A stretch of DNA of 64,000 nt, from contig JAUNPU010000007.1 in NCBI GenBank assembly GCA_030536555.1, forward strand, positions 1-64,000. Direction: 5' to 3'. The notes beneath the pieces were generated by a model. That model was given only the letters and a program-made list of their open reading frames with translations, did not search any database and had not been told where the DNA came from. The position numbers and the translations under genes were made by a program. The DNA is from Eubacteriales bacterium (GTDB taxonomy: Bacteria; Bacillota; Clostridia; Lachnospirales; Lachnospiraceae). Positions 17,977-27,166 of the stretch are shown here, piece by piece. Each line of letters begins with the position of its first letter. Positions within the stretch are counted from its first letter, which is position 1.

Positions 17977-18005
17977 TTGACATTTGGATTCGCCCGTATT
18001 AAAAT
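17977..18005 (+). promoter_or_regulatory. Sigma-A promoter of htpG
   Basis: TTGACA, a 17-base spacer and TAAAAT, directly after the CIRCE operator. Confidence 0.8.
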
Positions 18006-18092
18006 ATGGAACAGAGGCGCCGATAGAGCGGAGCCGGGAGAGAGACGGCTGTGAGAAAGAGACAGACAGCCGCAGAAAAGGAGTGAATTGCT

Positions 18093-20096
18093 ATGAGCAG
18101 CAGAACAGGTAATTTATCAATCAACAGTGAGAACATATTTCCGATTATTAAGAAGTGGCTGTATTCCGACCACGACATTTTCTACCGTGAGCTGGTATCC
18201 AACGGATGCGACGCGATCACCAAGTTAAAGAAGCTGGAGCTGATGGGCGAGTACACCAGACCGGAGGACATGGAGTACAAGATTCAGGTGACGGTGAATC
18301 CGGACGAGAAGACCATCACCGTGACGGATAATGGTCTGGGTATGACCGCTGAGGAAGTGGAGGAGTATATCAACCAGATCGCATTTTCCGGCGCTCAGGA
18401 CTTCCTGGAGAAGTACAAGGACAAAGCCAACGAGGACCAGATCATCGGACACTTCGGTCTGGGCTTCTATTCCGCATTTATGGTGGCGGACAAGGTGACC
18501 ATCGATACTCTGTCCTACAAGGAAGGCAGCACCCCGGTTCACTGGGAGTCTGACGGCGGTCTGACCTTCGAGATGAAGGACGGCGAGAAGGCAGAGCAGG
18601 GAACCACCATCACCCTGTACTTAAATGAGGACAGCTATGAGTTCTCCAACGAGTACCGGGCAAGAGAGGTGCTGGACAAGTACTGTTCCTTCATGCCGCT
18701 GCCGATTTACTTAAATAATGCCAAGGCAGAGCCGGAGTATGAGACCATCGACAAGGAGGAGCTGACCGACAAGGACACCATCGTGGAGACGGTAGTAGAG
18801 CCGGCCAAGACTGAGGAGAAGGAAAATGAGAACGGCGAGAAGGAGACGGTGGAGATCGAGCCGTCCAAGGAGCGCTACAAGATCCTGAAGCGCCCGGTTG
18901 CGTTAAATGATACCACTCCGCTGTGGAGCAAGCATCCCAACGAGTGCTCCGAGGAGGATTACCGGAACTTCTACCGGAAGGTATTTATGGATTACAAGGA
19001 GCCGCTGTTCTGGATCCATCTGAACATGGATTATCCGTTCAACTTAAAGGGCATCCTGTACTTCCCGAAGATCAACACCGAGTATGATTCCATCGAGGGA
19101 ACCATCAAGCTGTATAACAATCAGGTGTTCATCGCGGATAATATCAAGGAAGTCATTCCGGAATTCCTGATGCTGTTAAAGGGCGCCATCGACTGCCCGG
19201 ATCTGCCGCTGAACGTATCCAGAAGTGCGCTGCAGAATGACGGCTTTGTGAAGAAGATTTCCGATTATATCACCAAGAAGGTGGCAGACAAGCTGTCCGG
19301 CATGTGCAAGACCGACCGGGAAAACTACGAGAAATACTGGGATGACATTGCTCCGTTCATCAAGTTCGGCTGCTTGAAGGACGAGAAATTTGCCGAGAAG
19401 ATGAACGACTACATTCTGTTCAAGAACTTAGACGGCAAGTACCTGACCCTGAAGGACTGCCTGGAGGAGAACAAGGAGAAGCATGAGAATACCATCTTCT
19501 ACGTGACCGACGAGAAGGAGCAGAGCCAGTACATCAACATGTTCAAGAAGGAAGGTCTGGACGCAGTCATTCTGCCTCACAGCATCGACAATCCGTTCAT
19601 CGGACACCTGGAGCAGAAGAATGAGGGGCTTAAGTTCCTGCGCATTGATGCGGACTTGAACAGCACCTTCAAGGAAGAGGTGAAGGAGGATGACGAGGAG
19701 TTCAAGAAGACCTCTGAGACCCTGACCGAGACCTTCAAGAAGGCGCTGAACAATGACAAGCTGACCATCAAGGTGGAGAAGCTGAAGGACGAGAACATTT
19801 CTTCCATGCTGACGGTAGCGGAGGAGAGCCGCCGGATGCAGGATATGATGAAGATGTACAATATGTACGGCATGGATCCGTCCATGTTCGGCGGTATGGG
19901 CGAGACCCTGGTGCTGAATGCCAACAATAAGCTGGTTCAGTACGTGCTGAACCACGGCGAGGGCGAAAATACGGCGAAGATCTGCGAGCAGCTCTACGAT
20001 CTGGCTCTGCTCAGCCACGGCACCCTGACTCCGGAGCGCATGACCGGATTCATCGCTCGCAGCAATGAGATCATGATGATGATGGCAGAGAAATAA
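18093..20096 (+). CDS. htpG: Molecular chaperone HtpG (Hsp90)
   Basis: This 667-residue ATP-dependent cytosolic chaperone has the N-terminal GHKL ATPase: ELVSNGCDAITKL, VTDNGLGMTAEEV and GHFGLGFYSAFMVAD. A charged linker (EEKENENGEKETVEIEP) follows at about 245. The middle domain has LYNNQVFIADN, LPLNVSRSALQND, and the C-terminal dimer domain ends the protein. The upstream CIRCE operator implies HrcA control. Confidence 0.96.
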   Translation: MSSRTGNLSINSENIFPIIKKWLYSDHDIFYRELVSNGCDAITKLKKLELMGEYTRPEDMEYKIQVTVNPDEKTITVTDNGLGMTAEEVEEYINQIAFSGAQDFLEKYKDKANEDQIIGHFGLGFYSAFMVADKVTIDTLSYKEGSTPVHWESDGGLTFEMKDGEKAEQGTTITLYLNEDSYEFSNEYRAREVLDKYCSFMPLPIYLNNAKAEPEYETIDKEELTDKDTIVETVVEPAKTEEKENENGEKETVEIEPSKERYKILKRPVALNDTTPLWSKHPNECSEEDYRNFYRKVFMDYKEPLFWIHLNMDYPFNLKGILYFPKINTEYDSIEGTIKLYNNQVFIADNIKEVIPEFLMLLKGAIDCPDLPLNVSRSALQNDGFVKKISDYITKKVADKLSGMCKTDRENYEKYWDDIAPFIKFGCLKDEKFAEKMNDYILFKNLDGKYLTLKDCLEENKEKHENTIFYVTDEKEQSQYINMFKKEGLDAVILPHSIDNPFIGHLEQKNEGLKFLRIDADLNSTFKEEVKEDDEEFKKTSETLTETFKKALNNDKLTIKVEKLKDENISSMLTVAEESRRMQDMMKMYNMYGMDPSMFGGMGETLVLNANNKLVQYVLNHGEGENTAKICEQLYDLALLSHGTLTPERMTGFIARSNEIMMMMAEK

Positions 20097-20116
20097 AACC
20101 GTTATAGAAGTCCCTA

Positions 20117-20206
20117 TTGTATTCTCGAAAATATCTGCTATAATAAGTAGTAATGAAAACTACGTTATATAGAGAGATGATTGCCGCCGCAGGTTTGGCG
20201 GCGGCA
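20117..20206 (+). promoter_or_regulatory. degV promoter and GC-rich leader hairpin
   Basis: TTGTAT, 16 bases and TATAAT with an extended TGC (20117-20144). About 38 bases later a perfect 9-bp hairpin TGCCGCCGC / GCGGCGGCA (20182-20206) stands just before the degV ribosome site, which could tune its translation. Confidence 0.6.
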
Positions 20207-20231
20207 TGGAATATTCTCGGGGAGGACGAAC

Positions 20232-21071
20232 ATGAGCTACAAGATTATCGGCGACAGCTGTCTGGATTTGACAGAAGAATTGAAGAAAGACCCGAGGTTT
20301 ATGACTGTGCCTCTGACCCTGCAGATCGACGATACCATGGTGATCGATGATGAGACCTTTGATCAGAAGCATTTTATTGAACTTTTAAAGGCAAGCCCCA
20401 ACTGCCCGAAGACGGCGTGCCCGTCACCGGAGGCATTTAAGGAGGCTTACGAGTGTGAGGAAGAGGATGTGTTTGTGATCACGCTGTCCAGCCACTTAAG
20501 CGGCACCTACAACAGCGCGGTGCTGGGCAGGAACCTGTACGAGGAGGAGCATGGTCCGAAGAATATTCTGGTGATTGACTCCGAGTCGGCATCTTCCGGC
20601 GAGCTGAACATTGCCCTGGCAATCCGGGAACTGTATGATGCAGGTCTGGGATTTGAGGAGGTTTCCGAAAAGATTTTAAAGATGCGGGATGATGGGCGTG
20701 TATATTTTGTCATCGACTCCTTAGAGCCTCTTCGCAAGAACGGTCGCCTGACCGGACTGCAGGCATTCTTTGCAACGGCGCTGAATATCAAGCCGGTGAT
20801 GGGTGCGGACCACGGCGTGATCGTCAAGCTGGACCAGGCAAGAGGGCTTAACAAGGCATATGCCAGAATGTGCGATATCATCGTGAAGGAGGCAGGAAAG
20901 CCGGAGGAGAAGCGGGCAGTGATCGCCCACTGCAACTGTCCGGACCGGGCGGAGCAGGTGAAGGCAGAGCTGGAGAAGCGGGCAGCCTTCCGCGATATTG
21001 TGATTACGGAGACCGCAGGTGTTGCCACGGTGTATGCTGGCGACGGCGGGATTATCGTTGCGGTGATTTAG
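20232..21071 (+). CDS. DegV-family fatty-acid-binding protein
   Basis: This 279-residue DegV protein binds a fatty acid and, in Firmicutes, serves as a FakB-type partner of the fatty acid kinase FakA. It begins with the typical KIIGDSCLDLTEEL. It has PKTACPSPEAF and LSSHLSGTYNSA (fatty-acid carboxylate loop), VIDSESASSGE and the PLRKNGRLTG block. ATG at 20232 follows GGGGAGG. No fakA is nearby. It is monocistronic, bounded by its promoter and a terminator. Confidence 0.9.
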   Translation: MSYKIIGDSCLDLTEELKKDPRFMTVPLTLQIDDTMVIDDETFDQKHFIELLKASPNCPKTACPSPEAFKEAYECEEEDVFVITLSSHLSGTYNSAVLGRNLYEEEHGPKNILVIDSESASSGELNIALAIRELYDAGLGFEEVSEKILKMRDDGRVYFVIDSLEPLRKNGRLTGLQAFFATALNIKPVMGADHGVIVKLDQARGLNKAYARMCDIIVKEAGKPEEKRAVIAHCNCPDRAEQVKAELEKRAAFRDIVITETAGVATVYAGDGGIIVAVI

Positions 21072-21101
21072 GCAACTTCGATTGCAGAATAAAGAAGTAT
21101 G

Positions 21102-21147
21102 AAATACCAGATTTTCCAGAGAGAATGGGAGGTCTGGTATTTTTTTG
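21102..21147 (+). terminator. Terminator after degV
   Basis: AAATACCAGA pairs with TCTGGTATTT, followed by a T-run. Confidence 0.88.
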
Positions 21148-21167
21148 TATCTTTTTTTCATTACGCA

Positions 21168-21196
21168 TTGCGTGTGGGTCAGGAGTGTGCTATAAT
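21168..21196 (+). promoter_or_regulatory. Promoter of the HTH/KilA-N pair
   Basis: TTGCGT, a 17-base spacer and TATAAT with an extended TGC. Confidence 0.65.
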
Positions 21197-21238
21197 GAGT
21201 ACACAACGCGTATTACACTTTGAATGGAGGAAGAGAGT

Positions 21239-21484
21239 ATGGACTGCAAGGCAAAGATAAAAGAACTGAGAGAGATGACAGGGATGAACCGGCGGCAATT
21301 CTGTGAGTATTTTCAGATCCCTTACCGGACCGTCACAGAGTGGGAGCTGGATCACCGCCATGCGCCGGAGTATGTGCTGCGGCTGCTGGAGTATTATATC
21401 CGTATGGAGAAGGTGATGAAGGAGCCGAAGGAGAAGGGGAAGAAGCCGGAGACAGAAGAAGCTGTGACTTCGGATGCGGAATAG
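21239..21484 (+). CDS. Small helix-turn-helix DNA-binding protein
   Basis: An 81-residue protein with a HTH: KIKELREMTGMNRRQFCEYFQIPYRTVTEWE. The C-terminal tail is Lys/Glu-rich. It resembles small XRE-like regulators of Clostridia. ATG at 21239 follows GGAGG. It precedes the KilA-N gene by 18 bases, suggesting a regulator/effector pair. Confidence 0.72.
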   Translation: MDCKAKIKELREMTGMNRRQFCEYFQIPYRTVTEWELDHRHAPEYVLRLLEYYIRMEKVMKEPKEKGKKPETEEAVTSDAE

Positions 21485-21502
21485 AAGAGGGGGGAACCTT
21501 CT

Positions 21503-22357
21503 ATGGCAAAGAAACCGGTAAAAGAGACGATACATGCCAAAGGGTTTGATATTGGCATTTATACTACGGATTTTGAGAATGAATTTATTTCGCTGACGGA
21601 TATTGCGCGGTATAAAAGTGATATGCCGCATGATGTAGTAAAAAACTGGCTTCGCAGCCGGGAGACTATCGAGTTCCTTGGATTGTGGGAAAGCCTGCAT
21701 AATCCGGATTTTAAACAGGTCGAATTCGACCTGTTTAGAAGTCAGGCAGGGCTGAATGCATTTACGATGTCCCCAACCAAATGGATTGAAGGGGTAGGAG
21801 CGATCGGGATGGTATCAAAGGCAGGTCGTTATGGCGGCACATTTGCTCACTCTGATATTGCGTTTGAGTTTGCCTCCTGGATCTCAGCGGAATTTAAGCT
21901 ATACATTATTAAGGATTACAAGCGGTTAAAATCGGATGAGAACAGCAGGCTTTCACTTGGCTGGAACTTGAACCGGGAGATTGCAAAGCTGAATTATCGC
22001 ATTCAAACGGATGCCATAAAGGGAAATCTGATACCACCGGATCTTACACCGGAGCAGATCGGGTATACATATGCCAGTGAAGCCGATTTGCTGAATGTTG
22101 CACTGTTTGGCAGGACAGCGAAGCAGTGGCGAGACAGCAATCCGGGAACGAAAGGGAATATGCGTGATGAAGCGAATCTGAACCAGCTTTTGGTGCTGGC
22201 AAATATGGAAAGCTATAATGCTGTTTTGATTGCGCAGAACAAGTCTCAGTCGGAGCGGCTGGTATTGCTTCGTGAACTGGTTGTCACACAGATGCGGACT
22301 TTGTCGGCGATGAGCGAAGGGCAGCTTGCCGGACTTCCGGGAAGAAGTGCTGTGTGA
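21503..22357 (+). CDS. KilA-N domain protein
   Basis: A 284-residue protein with an N-terminal KilA-N DNA-binding domain at about residues 20-130: FISLTDIARYK, PHDVVKNWLRSRETIEFLGLWE, SPTKWIEGVGAIGMVSKAGRYGGTFAHSDIAFEFASWIS. The C-terminal half is helical. KilA-N proteins are common as phage anti-repressors and also occur as lone chromosomal genes. No phage structural genes are nearby, so this is an isolated accessory gene. Function unknown. Confidence 0.8.
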   Translation: MAKKPVKETIHAKGFDIGIYTTDFENEFISLTDIARYKSDMPHDVVKNWLRSRETIEFLGLWESLHNPDFKQVEFDLFRSQAGLNAFTMSPTKWIEGVGAIGMVSKAGRYGGTFAHSDIAFEFASWISAEFKLYIIKDYKRLKSDENSRLSLGWNLNREIAKLNYRIQTDAIKGNLIPPDLTPEQIGYTYASEADLLNVALFGRTAKQWRDSNPGTKGNMRDEANLNQLLVLANMESYNAVLIAQNKSQSERLVLLRELVVTQMRTLSAMSEGQLAGLPGRSAV

Positions 22358-22373
22358 GGAAAAAGGAAGTTGA

Positions 22374-23744
22374 ATGAGCAACATGGGAAGGAAACAGAAA
22401 GCAATGCAAAAGAATAACAGCATCAGATATTGGATGGTTGGATGCCTGCTTGCCATGGGAACGGTGCTGCTGACGGGCTGTCAGAAGGAGGAACCTCAGA
22501 GAATCGCGGTATCGCAGCAGGCAGCAGAAGCTGTGACAGAGGCAGACCAGAGGCAGGATCAGGAGCAGGACCGGAGCCAGAACCAGAAGGAACAGGCAGA
22601 GCCGGACTCTGTGGATATCGTGATAGAGCAGGAAGGTGCGGAAGCAGCGGATATTGTGATTGAGCAGCCGACGCAGGAGGATGCCGCGGAGCAATCAGAG
22701 AGTCCGGCGGATTCAGAGGAGCAGAATCCTCCGATCAGGTTGCTGTTTGGCGGCGATGTGCTGCTTTCAGATCATGTACTGAATGCATATCAGAAGGCTG
22801 GCGGGGTTCAGGGGATCCTGGATGACGGATATCGCCAGCTGATCTCGGATGCGGACTTTTTCATGGTGAATCAGGAATTCCCCTTCAGTGACGGGGGGGT
22901 CCAGGCACCGGATAAGCAGTATACCTTTCGGCTGCCGCCGGAGAAGGTCTCGATCTTTACGGAGATGGGGATTGACGGGGTGACGCTGGCAAATAATCAT
23001 GCGCTGGACTACGGAACGGATGCGCTGCTGGACAGCTGCCAGATACTGGATGGGGCAGGTATCCTTCGCACCGGAGCCGGAGCCGGTCTGGAAGAAGCGA
23101 AAAGACCGGTTACGATTCAGCTGGCAGGCAGGGATATTGCCATTATCGGGGCAACACGGGTCATTCCCGTGGCGGACTGGGCAGCCGGAGCAAACCATCC
23201 GGGGATGCTTGCCACCTATGATCCGGTGGTTCTGCTGGAGGAGATTCGCTTGCTGTCTGAGAAGCAGGATTATGTGATCGCATTTGTTCACTGGGGAATC
23301 GAGCGGGATGAGTTGCCCCAGGAGTATCAGCGGGCGCTTGCAAAGCAGTATATTGATGCTGGGGCAGACCTGGTGGTGGGGTCCCATCCTCATGTGCTGC
23401 AGGGAATCGAGTATTATAAGGGAAAGCCGATTGTGTACAGCCTGGGGAATTTCGTATTTGGAAGCTCGATTCCGCGGACGATGCTGCTGGAGGTAACACT
23501 TCCGGGGGGAAGCGGGAGCGCAGGGGCAGAAGGAGAGGTTGCAGGGGCAGAAGCGGCAGGGACAGAGCCAGCCGAGAAGCAGAATCAGGAGATGACCCTG
23601 CGCCTGATTCCGGGCACATCAAGCGGCGGATATACGAAGATGCTGACGGACCAGGCGGGACTGGCGGAATTCTATGAGTATATGGAGTCCATTTCCTTTG
23701 GGGTGGTTTTGGGGGAGGATGGGCTGATTGTTCAACAACCATAA
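22374..23744 (+). CDS. CapA-family lipoprotein (calcineurin-like phosphoesterase fold)
   Basis: A 456-residue exported protein with a lipobox VLLTGC at about residue 36. A Gln/Glu-rich linker at 45-115 is followed by a CapA/PGA_cap domain: LLFGGDVLLSD (about 123), VNQEFPFSD, TLANNHALDYG, AFVHWGIERDE, VVGSHPHVLQGIEYYKGKPIVYSLGNFVFG. CapA proteins are linked to poly-gamma-glutamate synthesis, but no pgsBC neighbours exist here, so only the fold is assigned. Confidence 0.85.
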   Translation: MSNMGRKQKAMQKNNSIRYWMVGCLLAMGTVLLTGCQKEEPQRIAVSQQAAEAVTEADQRQDQEQDRSQNQKEQAEPDSVDIVIEQEGAEAADIVIEQPTQEDAAEQSESPADSEEQNPPIRLLFGGDVLLSDHVLNAYQKAGGVQGILDDGYRQLISDADFFMVNQEFPFSDGGVQAPDKQYTFRLPPEKVSIFTEMGIDGVTLANNHALDYGTDALLDSCQILDGAGILRTGAGAGLEEAKRPVTIQLAGRDIAIIGATRVIPVADWAAGANHPGMLATYDPVVLLEEIRLLSEKQDYVIAFVHWGIERDELPQEYQRALAKQYIDAGADLVVGSHPHVLQGIEYYKGKPIVYSLGNFVFGSSIPRTMLLEVTLPGGSGSAGAEGEVAGAEAAGTEPAEKQNQEMTLRLIPGTSSGGYTKMLTDQAGLAEFYEYMESISFGVVLGEDGLIVQQP

Positions 23745-23831
23745 ATTAAGGATTTTTTGATAAAAAACCAAGAAATAAATCGCGAAATAATAAAATTCAC
23801 ATAAGATATCTCGATAAATGAGACGAAGCGA

Positions 23832-23860
23832 TTGATTGGAAAAGGAAAAGTATGTATAAT
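23832..23860 (+). promoter_or_regulatory. Promoter of the XRE/ImmA/PIN cassette
   Basis: TTGATT, a 17-base spacer and TATAAT, about 43 bases before the first gene. The whole 158-base gap is AT-rich. Confidence 0.75.
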
Positions 23861-23902
23861 ATAAAATAGAAACGTACTTGGAGCAGAAAGGAAGCGTGCA
23901 GA

Positions 23903-24268
23903 GTGACAAAATATATTGAGAATGTGAATGCTTATTTAGCGAAAATGAAAATCAAGCAAACGTATGTCAGCCTTAAGACAGGAATTGACACCAAAAAACT
24001 GTCCCGTATTTTGACGGGGGTGCAGGATATCAGCGCAACCGATATGGAGAAAATATCAGATGCATTGGGGCAGAAAACAGAATTTTTTTTGAAGGATACA
24101 TTTCAGGTGCCTCAAATTCATGAATTCATGCCGGAGAAGCTTGTATTTTATGCAGGAAATCCTACAGATAAGCAGGAAAAAATTGCAGAAAAGCTGGTTG
24201 AATTAATGGGAAATGTTGATGAAGTCATGAGTGCGAAATGTCGTTTCCTGAACATGTCAGGGGAGTAG
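23903..24268 (+). CDS. XRE-type HTH protein (antitoxin-like)
   Basis: A 121-residue protein with an N-terminal helix-turn-helix: KIKQTYVSLKTGIDTKKLSRILTGVQDISATDMEKISDALG. The C-terminal half may dimerise or bind its partner. GTG start behind AAAGGAAG. It is 3 bases from the metalloprotease gene. Such XRE proteins paired with ImmA/IrrE proteins often repress their own operon. Confidence 0.75.
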   Translation: MTKYIENVNAYLAKMKIKQTYVSLKTGIDTKKLSRILTGVQDISATDMEKISDALGQKTEFFLKDTFQVPQIHEFMPEKLVFYAGNPTDKQEKIAEKLVELMGNVDEVMSAKCRFLNMSGE

Positions 24269-24271
24269 GAT

Positions 24272-25075
24272 ATGAATGTAGAGCGTTTGAGAAAAATCAT
24301 AGAATACAGCGATTCCAACAGAGAAACTATGGATGCTAAAGTGAAAGATTTCTATACATTTGCAGGAATGAGCAGTGATAAAGAGGTCCTGAATGTCATG
24401 CAGATCGTCAGGTCATCTTTCAGGAAAAAAGGATATCTGGTTCTTGAAATTCCATTTCAGGATGAAGAAATCGGCGCTCTTTGCTACAAAGGAGATGCCC
24501 TGGGATATATTGTTCTCAATACATCACTGCCAAAAGTGAATGTCAATTTTGCAGTCTGTCATGAGGCATATCATGTCTTTTATCAGGAAAATACGTTCCG
24601 GTCCAAGGTTGAGTTTGCGGATAATCTCTATTACGAACAGGAAGAGGAGTTTGCAGCTAATTTGTTTGCAAGCATGCTTTTGATGCCGGAATCGGGATTC
24701 CGATTCATGTACAATAAGTTCAGAGAAGAGTCAGCGCATAGTCTAAAGGATACAATTTTTCGATTGATGAACTATTATCAGGCACCATATATGGCGGTTC
24801 TTATCCGATGCCTTGAATTGGGGTTTCCCGATACGGAATGTATTTCTGACGAATTGCTGAATACAGACAGAGAATGGATCAGGGATTGCTTTATAAAATT
24901 GTGGCTTGACTGCAGTATTCTGGAAGCGACGAAAAAGGATGATTATTTCCGGTTGGAAGCGCTGGTAGAGCATGTTGGGACCGAGTGCGTAAAAGATTCC
25001 TATCTGAGTGAAAGGACACTTGGAAAAGTGCTTCAGAATATGAAGAAGCTTTATTCTGAACTAAAGGGGGAATAG
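24272..25075 (+). CDS. ImmA/IrrE-family metallopeptidase (M78)
   Basis: A 267-residue protein with the zinc peptidase helix VCHEAYHVFYQ (HExxH, about residues 91-96) and the downstream third-ligand helix EEEFAANLFASMLLMP. ImmA/IrrE proteins cleave XRE-type repressors in mobile elements and stress or toxin modules. Here the partner is the XRE gene immediately upstream. Codon use is AT-rich compared with the backbone. Confidence 0.85.
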   Translation: MNVERLRKIIEYSDSNRETMDAKVKDFYTFAGMSSDKEVLNVMQIVRSSFRKKGYLVLEIPFQDEEIGALCYKGDALGYIVLNTSLPKVNVNFAVCHEAYHVFYQENTFRSKVEFADNLYYEQEEEFAANLFASMLLMPESGFRFMYNKFREESAHSLKDTIFRLMNYYQAPYMAVLIRCLELGFPDTECISDELLNTDREWIRDCFIKLWLDCSILEATKKDDYFRLEALVEHVGTECVKDSYLSERTLGKVLQNMKKLYSELKGE

Positions 25076-25078
25076 TCT

Positions 25079-26014
25079 ATGACGGGTGGTTATACGGATA
25101 CACCTTTCAATATAACAGAGATTCTTCCTTATGTGATTACAGACCAGAAGTCGGTCATCAGTGAGATTTTCGAGAAGCAGAAATGCTGCTTTTATGATGC
25201 ATGTTCATTTCGAAGGCATGCCAATCTGAAGCAGAACGAGGCGGAGTACATTTTTAAATATATAAAAGCCAGAAATGGGATTGTGGTGATTACAAGATGT
25301 ATTTTGATGGAATTGTCGTCTCATAGCGGTTCGTTAAATCAGGAATATGTTGCATATATCAGACACATGAATGAGTTTGGAATTCCGGTCCTGCTTATTT
25401 TTGAGGAAGATCTGTTTGCGGTTATGGAGATTGCGTTCAGCACGAATGCAGCGATTAACGGATACTTGTGCTGGGCCGTAAGAACTGTGAAGAATCCGGT
25501 GAGTACGATCACGAAGATGCTGGAGCAGAATCTCAACATCGAGAATGAAGTGATAAAGGGAAAAAATCTGAATCAGGAAGGTGTGTACAGACGATTTTTT
25601 GAGGCTGCAAGAAGGTATAAGGAATCGGGGGATGATCTGGGAGAAGAATTGCTGGCGATATGTGTACATATTTTATCACATATACCGGGTGAAGAAGACG
25701 GGAAATTCTGTATTATCACAGATGACAAAGGAGCGGCAGGAAAAATCGATGCTCTGTTTAAGAAAACAGCGATGCAGCACAGAGGCAAAAACATCATTCT
25801 ATACAGCACGCCTAAACTGGTGCAGGTCATGGTTCGAGAACATATCCTTGCAAACAAAAAGGATATAAAAGGGATATTGAATACAGGAATCAATGGAAAT
25901 ATGGTGGTGCTTGGAATGTTGATTTTTGATATTCGGAGCAGAGAAATCTCTGTTGATTGCGAACAGCTTGCAGAACTGATTATGCAGCCAAATGGGATTC
26001 ATATTATTTTTTGA
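25079..26014 (+). CDS. PIN-like putative nuclease, third gene of the XRE/ImmA cassette
   Basis: The 311-residue product is not a family I can name. Acidic residues sit where a PIN fold would need them: CCFYDACSFRRHA (Asp, about residue 41), VVITRCILMELSSH (Glu, about 80) and FCIITDDKGAAGKID (Asp pair, about 217). That is the order of PIN ribonucleases. The assignment is by eye. It lies 3 bases after the metalloprotease gene, so all three genes form one operon. A toxin role is inferred. Confidence 0.5.
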   Translation: MTGGYTDTPFNITEILPYVITDQKSVISEIFEKQKCCFYDACSFRRHANLKQNEAEYIFKYIKARNGIVVITRCILMELSSHSGSLNQEYVAYIRHMNEFGIPVLLIFEEDLFAVMEIAFSTNAAINGYLCWAVRTVKNPVSTITKMLEQNLNIENEVIKGKNLNQEGVYRRFFEAARRYKESGDDLGEELLAICVHILSHIPGEEDGKFCIITDDKGAAGKIDALFKKTAMQHRGKNIILYSTPKLVQVMVREHILANKKDIKGILNTGINGNMVVLGMLIFDIRSREISVDCEQLAELIMQPNGIHIIF

Positions 26015-26019
26015 AGGGA

Positions 26020-26059
26020 TTCAGGGGGACCGGAACTTATAAGAAACGGTCCCCCTGAA
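26020..26059. terminator. Strong hairpin between convergent genes
   Basis: A perfect 13-bp stem TTCAGGGGGACCG / CGGTCCCCCTGAA with a 14-base loop. It overlaps the end of the radical SAM gene. There is no long U tract, so terminator function is probable but not certain. Confidence 0.6.
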
Positions 26060-27056
26060 CAACCCCTCTCTCCCGAAAGCGTCTGGTCAGGGAATTCAAC
26101 ACCTGCCGCTTATTGCCGCTCCAGAGGGGCGCGATCAAAAGCTTCTTCGGACCGTCACCGGTGATGCGGTGAATGATCATCTCCGGCGGAAGCAGAGCAA
26201 CACAGTCCAGCACCAGATCCAGATACTGGTCCAGTTCCATGACCGGGAAGGGGTGGCTGTGGTACAGCTCTGCCAGGTCCGTGCCGCTCAGCACGTGGAG
26301 CAGCTGCAGCTTGATGCCCTGGATGTCAGCGTGTGCCAGATAGGACACGGTTTCCAGCATTTGTTCCCGACTCTCGCCCGGAAGTCCGAGGATTACGTGG
26401 ACGATTGCTTCCAGCCCACGGGCGCGGAGACGCTTCAGGGCATCTTCGAAGCAGTCCAGCTCATAGCCGCGGCGGATGAAGCGGGCTGTCCGGGCATGGA
26501 TGGTCTGCAGACCCAGCTCCAGCCAGACCGGTTTGATCTGGTTCAGCTCTGCACAGAGATCCAGCACCTCGTCCGGCAGACAGTCCGGGCGGGTGGCAAT
26601 GGAAAGAACCTTTACATCCGGATGGCTGATGGCAGCGGTGAACAGCTCCCGCAGATAGGGGACGGGGGCGTAGGTGTTGGTGTAGGACTGAAAATATGCG
26701 ATATAAGCCCGCGGGGAGCTGCCCAGCTTCCGGCTGATCCGCGAGGCAGCCTCCTCGATTTGAGCATTCACAGACTGCGCAAGAGGCAGTCTGGCTGCCG
26801 ACTTCTGTGAAGCTGACTGTGCCTGCGCAGCCCGGAGACTGCCCGCCTGCACAGCCAGGCAGCCGTCTGCCTGCATCCGCGCCGCAAAGTCTCCGGAGCC
26901 GCCCTCACTGCAGAAAATACAGCCGCGGGTTCCAAGGGTTCCGTCCCGGTTGGGACAGGTCATGCCGCCGTCCAGAGATATCTTATACACTTTTGTGCCG
27001 AAGCGAGACTTCATCTCATAATCCAGAGAATGATAAGGTTTGCTGTTCCAGTCCAT
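26037..27056 (-). CDS. Radical SAM protein of the YtqA/TIGR01212 family
   Basis: A 339-residue radical SAM enzyme of unknown substrate. The N-terminus has the family Cys motif TCPNRDGTLGTRGCIFC (about 34-50), with the Fe-S cluster Cys residues. Then come YFQSYTNTYAP, SIATRPDCLPDEVL, ELGLQTIH and HVILGLPGESREQM, as in the Elp3-like TIGR01212 group. A low-complexity Ala/Gln/Ser stretch at about 60-90 follows the Cys motif and looks like an insertion. GGAGT precedes the ATG. Confidence 0.85.
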   Translation of the reverse strand: MDWNSKPYHSLDYEMKSRFGTKVYKISLDGGMTCPNRDGTLGTRGCIFCSEGGSGDFAARMQADGCLAVQAGSLRAAQAQSASQKSAARLPLAQSVNAQIEEAASRISRKLGSSPRAYIAYFQSYTNTYAPVPYLRELFTAAISHPDVKVLSIATRPDCLPDEVLDLCAELNQIKPVWLELGLQTIHARTARFIRRGYELDCFEDALKRLRARGLEAIVHVILGLPGESREQMLETVSYLAHADIQGIKLQLLHVLSGTDLAELYHSHPFPVMELDQYLDLVLDCVALLPPEMIIHRITGDGPKKLLIAPLWSGNKRQVLNSLTRRFRERGVVQGDRFL

Positions 27057-27166
27057 AGCTGACTCCTTTTTCGTCGTTCTTTTCCTGTATTCCTATTATA
27101 ACGGAATTTATATTGTCTGCAACATCGAATCCATGGAAAAATATAAGAAGAAAAAAGAATATTATA

